A stretch of DNA of 32,432 nt from JASBRS01 sp964496495 (GTDB taxonomy: Bacteria > Deinococcota > Deinococci > Deinococcales > Trueperaceae). Within the stretch, counting starts at the first letter, position 1; the number at the start of each line of letters is the position of its first letter. Below the pieces are notes generated by a model. It did no database searches, was not told the DNA's origin, and was given only the letters and a program-made list of their open reading frames with translations. Made by a program: the position numbers and the translations under genes. Shown here piece by piece: positions 16,176 through 24,152 of this stretch. The stretch spans positions 1-32,432 of the forward strand of contig CAZBZU010000039.1 in the NCBI GenBank assembly GCA_964496495.1, read 5' to 3'.

Positions 16176-16271
16176 GCCGTCCACAGGCGCCGCCCCCGGC
16201 CTTCCGGAGGCGCGCCGTCGGCAGCCGCGAGGCCCGGGGCGCGGGCGGACGAGCCGGGGGGCCGGCGCGTC

Positions 16272-17678
16272 GTGATCACGCCCCGCATCGGCCTGGTGTC
16301 GGTCGCCCGGCCCGCCTTCAAGGGGAACGGCGCCGGCGCCGCGCGACGCAGCGCGGAGGCGTTGATCGAGCTGGCCGGGCAGCTGGGCTTCGAGCTGGTG
16401 GCGGCGCCCCGCCCGGTGGAAGACGTTGCCGGCGCCGACGCGGCCGCCAGGGCAGTGGCCGGGCAGCGCCTCGACTACCTGCTGATCCAGCTCACCACCT
16501 TCGCCACCGGCGAGGTGGTCGCGCCGCTGCTGGCGGCCGTCCCACGCTCGGGCTTGTGGGGGCTGCCCGAACGCGAGGCGGGTCGCGGGCCCGGCGGTCC
16601 GCTACCGCTGAACTCGCTGTGCGGGCTCAGCATGACGCTTTCCCTGCTGGGGACGCCCCAGGTGGGCAAGCGCGAGCCCGTCAAGTGGTTCTACGGCGAC
16701 GCCCGCGACTCCCGCTTCCGGCGCAGGCTGGCCGCGACCGTGGCTGCCCTGCGGGGCCTGCGGGCGCTCCAGGATGCGCGCGTGCTGGCCATCGGCGGCA
16801 CCGCGCCGGGTTTCTACGGCCTCGAGGAGACGCCGACGCTGCAGGGGGCGACGGTGCTGCGGCGGGACCTGGACGACCTGTTCCAGGCGATCGCCTCGGT
16901 GAGCGACCGCGACGCCGACGCTCGGGTGCGCGCCTGGCGAGCGCGAGAGCCGGCAGACGTCGGCGCCGAGCAGCTTCGAGCGGGTGCGCGCATCGACCTG
17001 GCGCTGGAGCGCATGGCCAGGGAGGTGGGCGCGTCGGCGCTGGCCGTGCGCTGCTGGCCCGAGCTGCCGGACCGCTGCGGCGCGATGGCCTGCGCGGCCA
17101 TGGGCAACGCCTCCGGGCGGGACACACCGGCCGCCTGCGAGGGGGACGTCATGGGGGCGCTGTCGATGCTGGCCCTGCAGGGCGTGACCGGCGAGCCGGC
17201 CATCCTGATGGACCTCTCGGACGTCGACGAGTCGGACGATAGCCTGCAGGCATGGCACTGCGGCAACGCCCCGCCGACCTGGGCGGCGGCGGGTCCGTCG
17301 GGCGGGCCGGGCTCGCGCCTCACCACGCACTTCAACCGCGACGGCACCGGCGTGGTGCGTGACATGCGCCTGCGACCCGGGCCGGTGGCCGGCTTCCGGT
17401 TGCTCTCCTCCGGACGCCGCGCCGTGATCGTCGGGGGGACGGTGCGCGGGGAGGGCAAGCCGGGCTTCGACGGCGTACGCGGCTGGATCGGCGACCTCAC
17501 CTGGGCGGCCACACCGCTGGACGTGCGGGCCTTCGTCGCCAACCTGCTCGACCGGCGCCTGCCCCACCACCTCGCCTTCGGCCGCGGCGAGCTGGACGAC
17601 GCGCTCCATGAGCTGGCGGCACAGCTGCGAGCCGAGGTGGTGCCGGCCCTCGCGCCCGTCCCCTATCTGCGACCATGA
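16272..17678 (+). CDS. L-fucose/L-arabinose isomerase-like aldose-ketose isomerase
   Basis: Metal-dependent ketol isomerase of 468 residues related to L-fucose and L-arabinose isomerases. Family traits are the N-terminal Rossmann-like part, LPLNSLCGLSMTLSLLG (111-126), IGGTAPGFYGLE (174-185), and the C-terminal metal site. There, ACEGDVMGALSML supplies E290 and D292, MDLSDVD (313-319) supplies aspartates, and WHCGN supplies H329. The reaction would convert an aldose to its ketose for the kinase encoded next. Sulfoquinovose isomerases of the sulfo-EMP2 pathway belong to this superfamily, as do D-arabinose and L-fucose isomerases, so the substrate is open. Start GTG 16272 follows a GC-rich 96-base gap with no visible promoter. 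The stop overlaps the kinase start by four bases (ATGA). Confidence 0.85.
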   Translation: MITPRIGLVSVARPAFKGNGAGAARRSAEALIELAGQLGFELVAAPRPVEDVAGADAAARAVAGQRLDYLLIQLTTFATGEVVAPLLAAVPRSGLWGLPEREAGRGPGGPLPLNSLCGLSMTLSLLGTPQVGKREPVKWFYGDARDSRFRRRLAATVAALRGLRALQDARVLAIGGTAPGFYGLEETPTLQGATVLRRDLDDLFQAIASVSDRDADARVRAWRAREPADVGAEQLRAGARIDLALERMAREVGASALAVRCWPELPDRCGAMACAAMGNASGRDTPAACEGDVMGALSMLALQGVTGEPAILMDLSDVDESDDSLQAWHCGNAPPTWAAAGPSGGPGSRLTTHFNRDGTGVVRDMRLRPGPVAGFRLLSSGRRAVIVGGTVRGEGKPGFDGVRGWIGDLTWAATPLDVRAFVANLLDRRLPHHLAFGRGELDDALHELAAQLRAEVVPALAPVPYLRP

Positions 17679-18592
17679 GCCGGGCTCGCGTGGTGTGCGT
17701 CGGGCTGTCGTGCCTGGACCACGTCTGGCGCGTCGAGCGATTCCCGCCCGTGGCGTCGCGAACGGACGCCAGCGACTACCGCGTCCAAGGAGGCGGCCCC
17801 GCCGCCACCGCTGCGGTCGCGGCCGCACGCTTGGGGGTCCGGGCCGAGCTGGTGGCGCTGCACGGCGACGATGCCGCGGGCGAGACGCTGCTGGCCGAGC
17901 TGGCGGGCCACGGCGTGGAGGTGTCGGCGGTGCGCCGGCTGCCGGGCGCGCTCAGCTTCGTGAGCGCCGTGCTGGTGGCCAGGAACGGCGAACGCTGGAT
18001 CTTCCCCTACCGCGGCCGTGGCCTGCAGGACGACCCCGCCTGGCTGGCGGGCGTCAGCTTCGCCGGCGCCGGCGCCCTGGTCATCGACCTGCGCCACCCG
18101 AGGCTGTGCCGAGCCGCGGCGGAGTCGGCGCGCGCGGAGGGCGTGGCCGTGGTTGCCGACTACGGCAACCTGCGCCACTTCGAGCACGCCCACCTGGCCG
18201 ATCATCTGCTGGTGTCGCGCGAGTGTGCGGCGGAGCTCCTCGGCCGCGACGAGCCGGCCGCGGCGCTCACGCGGCTGCGGCAGCGGTCCGACCAGGTGGT
18301 GGGGATCACCCTGGGTGCCGACGGCGTGTTGCTCGACGACGGAAGTGACACCGTGAGGCTGCTGGCGCCCACGGTGGAGGCGGTGGACACCACTGGGGCG
18401 GGCGACGTCTTCCACGGTGCCTACGCCGCCGGACTGGCTCGCGGCTTCGCGGCCAGACAGGCGGCCGCGTACGCCGTGGCGGTGGCCGCCATGGCGTGCC
18501 GGACCTTCGGCGCGCGCACCGGCATCCCGTCCGACGCCGAGGCGCGGGACTTCCTGCGTGAGGCCATGCCCACGGTGCGCCTGCCGGCATGA
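17675..18592 (+). CDS. PfkB family sugar kinase, YihV (sulfofructose kinase)-like
   Basis: Ribokinase-fold ATP-dependent kinase of 305 residues. The N-terminal motif VQGGGPAATAAVAAARLG (37-54) and the C-terminal DTTGAGDVFHGAYAAGLA, with catalytic base D244, are diagnostic of PfkB enzymes. The unusual GGGPAAT in place of the common GGxxxN motif, together with DVFHGA and the final GIP, closely recalls E. coli sulfofructose kinase YihV as I remember it. R140 in VIDLRHP falls where YihV has an arginine used near the sulfonate. By family logic it would phosphorylate the ketose made by the preceding isomerase at C1, preparing it for the aldolase. Start ATG 17675 overlaps the isomerase stop. Kinase identity is firm; sulfofructose as substrate is an inference. 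Confidence 0.87.
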   Translation: MSRARVVCVGLSCLDHVWRVERFPPVASRTDASDYRVQGGGPAATAAVAAARLGVRAELVALHGDDAAGETLLAELAGHGVEVSAVRRLPGALSFVSAVLVARNGERWIFPYRGRGLQDDPAWLAGVSFAGAGALVIDLRHPRLCRAAAESARAEGVAVVADYGNLRHFEHAHLADHLLVSRECAAELLGRDEPAAALTRLRQRSDQVVGITLGADGVLLDDGSDTVRLLAPTVEAVDTTGAGDVFHGAYAAGLARGFAARQAAAYAVAVAAMACRTFGARTGIPSDAEARDFLREAMPTVRLPA

Positions 18593-18639
18593 CGGGCCGA
18601 GCATGTGCGGCGCGTGGGTCGGGGAAGGAGAGGCGAAGA

Positions 18640-19707
18640 ATGGACACCAGCCTGAGCGCGGGAAAGCTCCGCGGACTCACCACCATGGCCTCGGACGACG
18701 GCGTCTTCCGGATGGTGGCGGTCGACCAGCGCCCGCCGCTGTTCGCCGCCCTGGCACGCCCCGGCGGCCGCGATCCGGCGAGCCTGGGTTTCGGGGAGAT
18801 CGCGGCCGCCAAGGGGATGCTCACGCGCGTGCTGGCGCCCGAGGCCGGCGCGATCCTCATCGATCCGGTGTGGACCCAGGCCACGGCCTTGCAGGACGTT
18901 CCTGGCGGAACCGCCATCCTCAGCACCCTCGAGGACTACGGCGTCCAGAAGGATGCGGGCGAGCTCCGCTCCCGCTTGATCGAAGGCTGGGACGTGGGCA
19001 AGATCAAGCGCAGCGGCGCGTCCGGCGTCAAGCTGCTGGCCTGGTACCGCCCCGACGCCTCCACGGCCACGCGGGCGCACCAGGAGGCGCTGGTCGAGCG
19101 TGTCGGCGCGGCCTGCCGCGAGCACGACGTCCCCTTCGTGCTCGAGCTACTGGTGTACCCGCTACCGGGCGAGGACCCGGCCTCGGCGGCCTACCAGGCA
19201 CGGCGGCCGGAGCTGGTGCTGGCGTCGATCCGCCGCTTCGCCGACCCTCGCTTCGGCGTGGATGTCTACAAGCTGGAGTTCCCGGCGGACCTCAAGCACT
19301 GCCGCGGCTACCACGGTGGCGCCTTCGATGGACGCGAGCGCCCGGACCTCTTTACCCTTGAGGACGTGCGACGCCTGCTTCGCGACCTCGACGATGCCGT
19401 CCCCGCGCCCTGGGTGCTCCTCAGCGCCGGTGCGGGCCCCGACGAGTTCCTCGCCGACCTCGAGCTGGCGGTCGAGGCCGGGGCCAGCGGCTTCCTGGCC
19501 GGCCGAGCGGTGTGGCTGGCCGCCTTCGACGCCTACCCCGACCTGGCCGAGGTGGAGCGGCGCCTGCGCACGCGGTCCGTGCCCTACCTGCGGGCCATCT
19601 CGGGGTTGGCGGGCCGCGCACGGCCGTGGACGGCGCACCGCCGTTTCGGGGGCCGGGCGGAGCTGGCTGGTGCCGGAGAGGGCTGGCACCGGGGGTACGG
19701 CGCGTGA
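18640..19707 (+). CDS. LacD/YihT-family class I aldolase (tagatose-bisphosphate or sulfofructose-phosphate aldolase)
   Basis: Class I (Schiff base) aldolase of 355 residues. The opening FRMVAVDQRPPLFAALA matches the MLAVDQR signature of the LacD/YihT family. Later come VKLLAWYRPDA (130-140), VLELLVYPLPGED (167-179), FGVDVYKLEFPAD with the expected lysine K211 (205-217), VLLSAGAG, and ASGFLAGRAVW carrying the phosphate-side arginine. The products would be dihydroxyacetone phosphate plus an aldehyde: glyceraldehyde 3-phosphate for tagatose bisphosphate, or sulfolactaldehyde for sulfofructose phosphate. It is longer than E. coli YihT (about 290), with a C-terminal extension containing GRARPWTAHRRFGG. 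Start ATG 18640 has AAGGAG nine bases upstream, 47 bases after the kinase. The stop overlaps the next gene's GTG. Confidence 0.87.
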   Translation: MDTSLSAGKLRGLTTMASDDGVFRMVAVDQRPPLFAALARPGGRDPASLGFGEIAAAKGMLTRVLAPEAGAILIDPVWTQATALQDVPGGTAILSTLEDYGVQKDAGELRSRLIEGWDVGKIKRSGASGVKLLAWYRPDASTATRAHQEALVERVGAACREHDVPFVLELLVYPLPGEDPASAAYQARRPELVLASIRRFADPRFGVDVYKLEFPADLKHCRGYHGGAFDGRERPDLFTLEDVRRLLRDLDDAVPAPWVLLSAGAGPDEFLADLELAVEAGASGFLAGRAVWLAAFDAYPDLAEVERRLRTRSVPYLRAISGLAGRARPWTAHRRFGGRAELAGAGEGWHRGYGA

Positions 19708-20834
19708 CGCGCGAGCCGGTCGCGACCGGCGCCCTCGGGTCGGATGTGTCTGGGTCGGATGTGTCTGGGTCGGATGTGTCTGGGTCGGATGTGTCTGGGT
19801 TGGATGCGCTCGGTGTGGTGGTGGTCGGTGCCGGCGACATGGGCGCGCGCCACGCGCGCTGGTGGGCCGAGGCCGGGGCCCGGGTGGTCGCCGTGGTGGA
19901 CCCCGACGCCGCCCGTGCCGAGCGGCTGGCGGCCGCCCACGGCGCGGTGGCTCTCGACGAGCTGGCGGGGGCCGTGGCCCGCGCCGACGTCGGCGCGGTG
20001 TCCGTGTGTACCCCCACCTACCTTCACGGTCGCGACACGGTGCAGGCCCTGGAGGCGGGCAAGCACGTGCTGTGCGAGAAGCCCGCGGCGTTGCGGCTGC
20101 CCGAGGCGGAGGCCATGCGCCGCGCCGAGGCGGCCAGCGGCCGGCGGCTGCGCATCGGGTTCATGCGGCGCTTCGATCCGGCCAGCGCCCGCATCCGCGC
20201 GTTCGGCCAGCAGATCGGGACGCCGGTGCTGGCGCAGGCCACGCTGGCGGCGGGGGTCCGCCCCAAGCTGCTCATGCACGACGCTGGCGCCAACGGCGGG
20301 CCCATCATCGACATGTGCTGCCACCTCTTCGACCAGTGGGAGGCGTTCTTCGGCGGTCAGCCCGAGAGCGTCCGCGCCTACGGTTACACCTTCGGCGCCG
20401 ACAAGCCGCAGCTCGCCAGCATCCGTCACAAGGCGGTCGACAGTGCGGTGATCACGCTGCGCTACCCCGGGGGCGGGGTGGGGCAGATCCAGGTGTCATG
20501 GGGCCTGCCCGCGGGCATACCCGCGACCGAAAGGCACAACTACCTGGGCCCGGACGGCGCGGTGGCGGTCGAGTGGCCGAAGCAGGTGTCGCTGCAGACG
20601 TCCGAGGGTGCGCTGCGCTGGGAGGCTCCGCCGGTGGACCCGTGGCGCGAGGAGATCGCGAGCTTCCACGCGGAGCTGGCCGGGCAGCGGCATCGCCCGC
20701 TGGCTACCATCGAGGATGGCCTGCGGGCGCTGAGGACCTCGCTGGCGGTGCTGACCTCCATCGCCGAGGACCGCGAGGTGGTGCCCGCCGAGGTGACGGG
20801 CGATCCGCCGTCGCTGGCGGGCGAGGCGCAATGA
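19704..20834 (+). CDS. Gfo/Idh/MocA family NAD(P)-dependent protein with SDVSG repeat at N-terminus
   Basis: Two-domain Gfo/Idh/MocA protein, 376 residues from GTG 19704. The Rossmann domain has VVVVGAGDMGARH (glycines 42-47), the sugar-site lysine motif EKP (125-127) after AGKHVLC, and a C-terminal alpha/beta domain with GANGGPIIDMCCHLFDQW holding the usual histidine. Such proteins oxidise sugar hydroxyls or, in some glycosidase families, use bound NAD+ to cleave glycosides through a transient ketone. The N-terminus is odd: residues 13-32 are four perfect SDVSG repeats encoded by a 15-bp tandem repeat, so the true start could be GTG 19704 (overlapping the aldolase stop as GTGA), a GTG inside a repeat, or TTG 19800. 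It overlaps the next gene as ATGA. Confidence 0.85.
   Translation: MTREPVATGALGSDVSGSDVSGSDVSGSDVSGLDALGVVVVGAGDMGARHARWWAEAGARVVAVVDPDAARAERLAAAHGAVALDELAGAVARADVGAVSVCTPTYLHGRDTVQALEAGKHVLCEKPAALRLPEAEAMRRAEAASGRRLRIGFMRRFDPASARIRAFGQQIGTPVLAQATLAAGVRPKLLMHDAGANGGPIIDMCCHLFDQWEAFFGGQPESVRAYGYTFGADKPQLASIRHKAVDSAVITLRYPGGGVGQIQVSWGLPAGIPATERHNYLGPDGAVAVEWPKQVSLQTSEGALRWEAPPVDPWREEIASFHAELAGQRHRPLATIEDGLRALRTSLAVLTSIAEDREVVPAEVTGDPPSLAGEAQ
19737..19811 (+). repeat. 15-bp tandem repeat, four perfect copies plus one decayed
   Basis: Unit GGGTCGGATGTGTCT occurs at 19737-19751, 19752-19766, 19767-19781 and 19782-19796, followed by a diverged copy at 19797-19811 (11 of 15 bases). The unit length keeps the reading frame and encodes SDVSG; each copy also carries an in-frame GTG. 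Confidence 0.95.
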
Positions 20835-21844
20835 GCGCGCCGGCCCCGCGCGTGGGCGTCATCGGCGGCGGCCGCTGGGCGGCGATGCACCGCAGCGCGC
20901 TGGAGGCGTGCGGGGTGTCGCTCGCGGGCGTGCTGGTCCGCAGCGAGGAGAGCGCCCGGCGGCTGCGAGCCGCTTGGCACGTGCCCGTCACCACCGACCT
21001 GGACGCCTTCCTGGCGTCCGGCGTGGACGCCGTCATCGTCGCCAGCCCCAACTACCTCCACGCCGAGCACGCGGAGGCCGCGCTGGAAGCGGGCAAGCAC
21101 GTGCTGGTGGAGAAGCCCTTGGCCATCACGGTGGCCGGCTGCGACCGGGTGGTGGCCGCGGCCCAGAGCGCCGGCCGGGTTCTGGCCGTGGGTCACGAGA
21201 TGCGCGTGTTCACCCTGTTCGAGCGGCTGCGCGAGGAGGCGGCCCGGCTGGGCGCGCCGTTGCACCTCGACCTCAGGCTCTTCCGCCGCCCGCACCGCTC
21301 CGGCGCGTCGGGCTGGAAGCAGGATCCTGCCAAGCTCGGCAGCAGCATCCTGGAGGAGCCCATCCACTACCTCGACCTGGCGCGCTGGCTCCTCGGCGAG
21401 GTGATCGAGGTGCAGGCGTGGGCCGTCAGCCGTCCGGGCTTCGAGGGGCTCCACCAGGACCTCGACATCCGGCTGACGTTCGCGAGCGGCGCCCGTGCCA
21501 TGGTCACGCGCACCATCGCCGGCTTCGAGCATCACCTGCGGTGCGACCTGAACGCCGTGGGTGGCGCGTTGCGGGCCCGCTGGGACGGCCGTCGGGACAC
21601 CGACGACGCCCCCACGGTAGGCCTGTGGGCGCAGGACGGCGACGGCATCCGTGCCGTCGCCGTGCCGCAGCAGACCGGCCACGCCTTCGATCTGCCGCGC
21701 CAGACCGCAGCGTTCCTGCAGGCGGTGACGGAGGGGACGCCGGTGCCGGCCGACGGCCGCGATGGGCGCGCGGCGGTGGCGCTGTGCCTGGCAGCGGAGC
21801 GCTCGCTCCTCGAGGGCTCGAGCGTGGTTCTGGTGCGGACCTGA
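20831..21844 (+). CDS. Gfo/Idh/MocA family NAD(P)-dependent protein (second copy)
   Basis: Second Gfo/Idh/MocA protein, 337 residues, clearly different from its neighbour. The nucleotide-binding loop is VGVIGGGRWAAMH (8-20), the lysine motif EKP lies at 94-96 after AGKHVLV, and GHEMRVF follows the Rossmann domain. In the substrate domain the usual aspartate-glycine-x-histidine pattern is replaced by SILEEPIHYLDLARW, with H179 preceded by two glutamates and a proline. The stretch FRRPHRSGASGWKQDP is rich in R, K and W, which could suit an anionic sugar. The reaction is unknown: sugar dehydrogenase, epimerase-like step or NAD-dependent glycosidase are all possible. Start ATG 20831 overlaps the previous stop. 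It ends the operon, 16 bases from a convergent gene, with no hairpin between them. Confidence 0.87.
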   Translation: MSAPAPRVGVIGGGRWAAMHRSALEACGVSLAGVLVRSEESARRLRAAWHVPVTTDLDAFLASGVDAVIVASPNYLHAEHAEAALEAGKHVLVEKPLAITVAGCDRVVAAAQSAGRVLAVGHEMRVFTLFERLREEAARLGAPLHLDLRLFRRPHRSGASGWKQDPAKLGSSILEEPIHYLDLARWLLGEVIEVQAWAVSRPGFEGLHQDLDIRLTFASGARAMVTRTIAGFEHHLRCDLNAVGGALRARWDGRRDTDDAPTVGLWAQDGDGIRAVAVPQQTGHAFDLPRQTAAFLQAVTEGTPVPADGRDGRAAVALCLAAERSLLEGSSVVLVRT

Positions 21845-21860
21845 GCCTGCCGCGCCGAGG

Positions 21861-24152
21861 TCAGTCGAGGGTGCTCGCCAGCCCCAGCATCCAGGTGGCC
21901 GCCAGCGCCGCCAGGAGGTAGCAGCCGGCAGCCACCAGGTGCACCAGCGGGAAGCCCCACGCCAGCGCCACCGCGGTGGCTGCGGTGCTGCCCACCACGG
22001 CGGCAAGGCCGTTCACCGCCCATCCCAGCGCCACCTCGGCCGACCCCTGCTCGCCGACGACGCGCAGCGCCAGGGGGAACGGCATCCCCATCGGGAACCC
22101 CACCAGCAGCAAGATGAGTGCTGCCAGCGCGGCGCGGGCGGGCGTCGGCCAGGCGAGGGTGGGCGTCGCCCACAGCGGGTAGGCGAGCGACCACAGCAGG
22201 GCCAGCACTGCCACTGCCGCGGCTGCCCAGCTCGCCGTTCGCAGCGCGGCGGCCGTGGTCCGGGCGGCGCGAGCGGCCGAGCCGGCGCCGAGCCCGGCGC
22301 CCACCAGCAGGGCGGCCAGCCCCAGCGACAGCGTCAGCGTGGGGTGCCCCAGGTAGAGCCGCAGGCGCTGCAGCGCACCGACCTCGAGGAGCATGAAGCC
22401 CGCGCCCAGGAAGGCGAACAGCCAGGGAGCCACGTGTGCCGGCCCGCTGTGCCCGCGCTGGCGCCACCACAGCAGCGCCGCGCCGGATGCAACCACGGCG
22501 GCCAGGGCCACGAGCAGGTTGCGCAGGGGCCGAGGCAGGCCAGGCTCGAAGTCGAAGAAGAAGGGCCTGGAATCGTGCGTAGGGCGGATGTCGACGCCGC
22601 CACTGCGCGCTTCGAGGTCCCTCAGATGGAGGCTGCCGGCGCTGACGGCGTCGAGCGGAGGGTTCTCGACCACGTGCGGCAGGTAGAGCGGCCGGAGCCC
22701 GGCCGCCACCGCCAGCCGCCCGTAGCGGGTGGCCTCGGCCTGACTCAGGGCGTGATCGAACACCATCAGCAGCGGGATGGGCCGGCTGCCGCGCGCGTCC
22801 AGCACGGCCAGCGTGTGATGCAGCGCGTCGGCCTGCGTCATGCCCTGGGCCGCCAGCGCCGCCACCGCGGTGGTGAGCGCACGCGTCAGGGTGACCTCGT
22901 CGTAGAGCTTGAGGGCGATGGCGCCGCCGGGTGCCAGGTGGGCCAGCTCGTCCTGGAACGCCTCGACGGTGTAGACGCCGTTCTCCACCAGCGCGTAGGA
23001 GCGCGCCTCGGCGGCGTCCGTGACCACCTGCGACAGCAGGATGAGGCCGTAGCGCCGGCGTTGGCGGCGCAGGAAGCTTCGCCCCTCGTCGATGTGCAGG
23101 TCGGTGCCGGCGTACGCGGGGGCTCCCTTCACCAGCCCCGACCGCGATGCACCTTCCGCCAGGCGCACCCCGGCCCCGTTCAGCTCCACCGCGGTGACCT
23201 TTCGGACGTGGAAGGCCTTCGCGAGGGCCACGTCCAACCCGCCCCCGGGCCCGATGACGAACACGCTGTCCGGCGAGGTGACGGCGTAGGCGAAGGCACC
23301 CACGTCGTGGAGGTAGCTGCCAGGGTCGGCGGTGTCGGGCACCAGGGAGCCCGCGCCGCCGTCCAGATAGAGGTAGAGGCTGCCGTCGGGACGGCGGATC
23401 AGATCGCTGCGGCCGAGCGCGTCGGCTGCGTGGGCCACCGACACGGCGCCGGACTGGAGCTGTCGGGTGAGCGGCTTCGCCGACGCCAGGCTCGCCAGTG
23501 GCGGCTGGGGCTGGCCGGTGACGGAGTGCACCGCCACCAAGGCGGCGACGGCGAGGCAGGCCACGGCGGCCGGGGCGCGAAGCTCGCGCGGGGCCAGCAG
23601 AACGGCGCCGATTCCCGCCAGGACGCCGGCTGCCATCACCGCGCCGACCGGGCCCAGGAGATCGAGCGCCGGCACGGCGGCCAGCGCACCCACGGCGGCG
23701 CCGCTCAGGTCGGCGAGGTAGAGCCGCGGGCTCCGGCGCGAGCGCAGCGCGAAGAGGGTGGCCAGGGCGTGGCCGAGGAAGGCGAAGGGCAGGGCGCAGA
23801 GCGGCAAGGCCAGGGCGCGGGCAGGCGTGGTGGCGAGCGTCAGCAGCAACGCCGCCGTCAGCGGGGTGGCCAGCGCGCCGGCGGCGGCGGAGAGCGCCGC
23901 GCCGGCGCGCGTGCGGGTGGCCGGAGCGAGCGTGGCCACCGCGGCCCCCACACCGGATCCGAGCACCGCCACGGCCAGCAGCACGTAGACGAAGGGGCTG
24001 TAGTACAGCAGCGACAGCACCCGGGTGAGCGCGATCTCGAGCAGCAGGCCGGTGGCTGCCAGCAGCGAGACGCCGGCGGCCAGCCATGCGCCCGCTCCGG
24101 CGTCGGGGTGGGCGCTGCCGGTCGGCGGTGCCCCTGCGGGCGCTGCCCTCAA
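21861..24152 (-). CDS. Polytopic membrane protein with spermidine-synthase-like domain
   Basis: About 763 residues: an N-terminal block of membrane helices (LLYYSPFVYVLLAVAVLGSG and several more, to about residue 200), a central spermidine-synthase-like methyltransferase fold, and a C-terminal membrane block ending with GFPMGMPFPLALRVVGEQGS and two more helices. The nucleotide-type loop reads VFVIGPGGGLDVALAKAF, followed by VTAVELN and DEGRSFLRR. The active-site stretch of true spermidine synthases (an aspartate-rich DxxDP segment) is replaced by YGLILLSQVVTDAAEARSYA, so aminopropyl transfer looks unlikely. There is no ATG or GTG near the N-terminus; TTG 24152 overlaps the upstream permease stop as TTGA and is my choice. 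The coupling suggests a role tied to the peptide transporter or its products, but the function is unknown. Confidence 0.8.
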   Translation of the reverse strand: MRAAPAGAPPTGSAHPDAGAGAWLAAGVSLLAATGLLLEIALTRVLSLLYYSPFVYVLLAVAVLGSGVGAAVATLAPATRTRAGAALSAAAGALATPLTAALLLTLATTPARALALPLCALPFAFLGHALATLFALRSRRSPRLYLADLSGAAVGALAAVPALDLLGPVGAVMAAGVLAGIGAVLLAPRELRAPAAVACLAVAALVAVHSVTGQPQPPLASLASAKPLTRQLQSGAVSVAHAADALGRSDLIRRPDGSLYLYLDGGAGSLVPDTADPGSYLHDVGAFAYAVTSPDSVFVIGPGGGLDVALAKAFHVRKVTAVELNGAGVRLAEGASRSGLVKGAPAYAGTDLHIDEGRSFLRRQRRRYGLILLSQVVTDAAEARSYALVENGVYTVEAFQDELAHLAPGGAIALKLYDEVTLTRALTTAVAALAAQGMTQADALHHTLAVLDARGSRPIPLLMVFDHALSQAEATRYGRLAVAAGLRPLYLPHVVENPPLDAVSAGSLHLRDLEARSGGVDIRPTHDSRPFFFDFEPGLPRPLRNLLVALAAVVASGAALLWWRQRGHSGPAHVAPWLFAFLGAGFMLLEVGALQRLRLYLGHPTLTLSLGLAALLVGAGLGAGSAARAARTTAAALRTASWAAAAVAVLALLWSLAYPLWATPTLAWPTPARAALAALILLLVGFPMGMPFPLALRVVGEQGSAEVALGWAVNGLAAVVGSTAATAVALAWGFPLVHLVAAGCYLLAALAATWMLGLASTLD

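Noticed and set aside
19737..19811. CRISPR-like array
   Set aside because: The copies are 15 bp, contiguous, without spacers, and lie in a coding frame.
21861..24152. True spermidine synthase (speE)
   Set aside because: The aminopropyltransferase acidic active-site segment is missing and the protein is flanked by membrane blocks.
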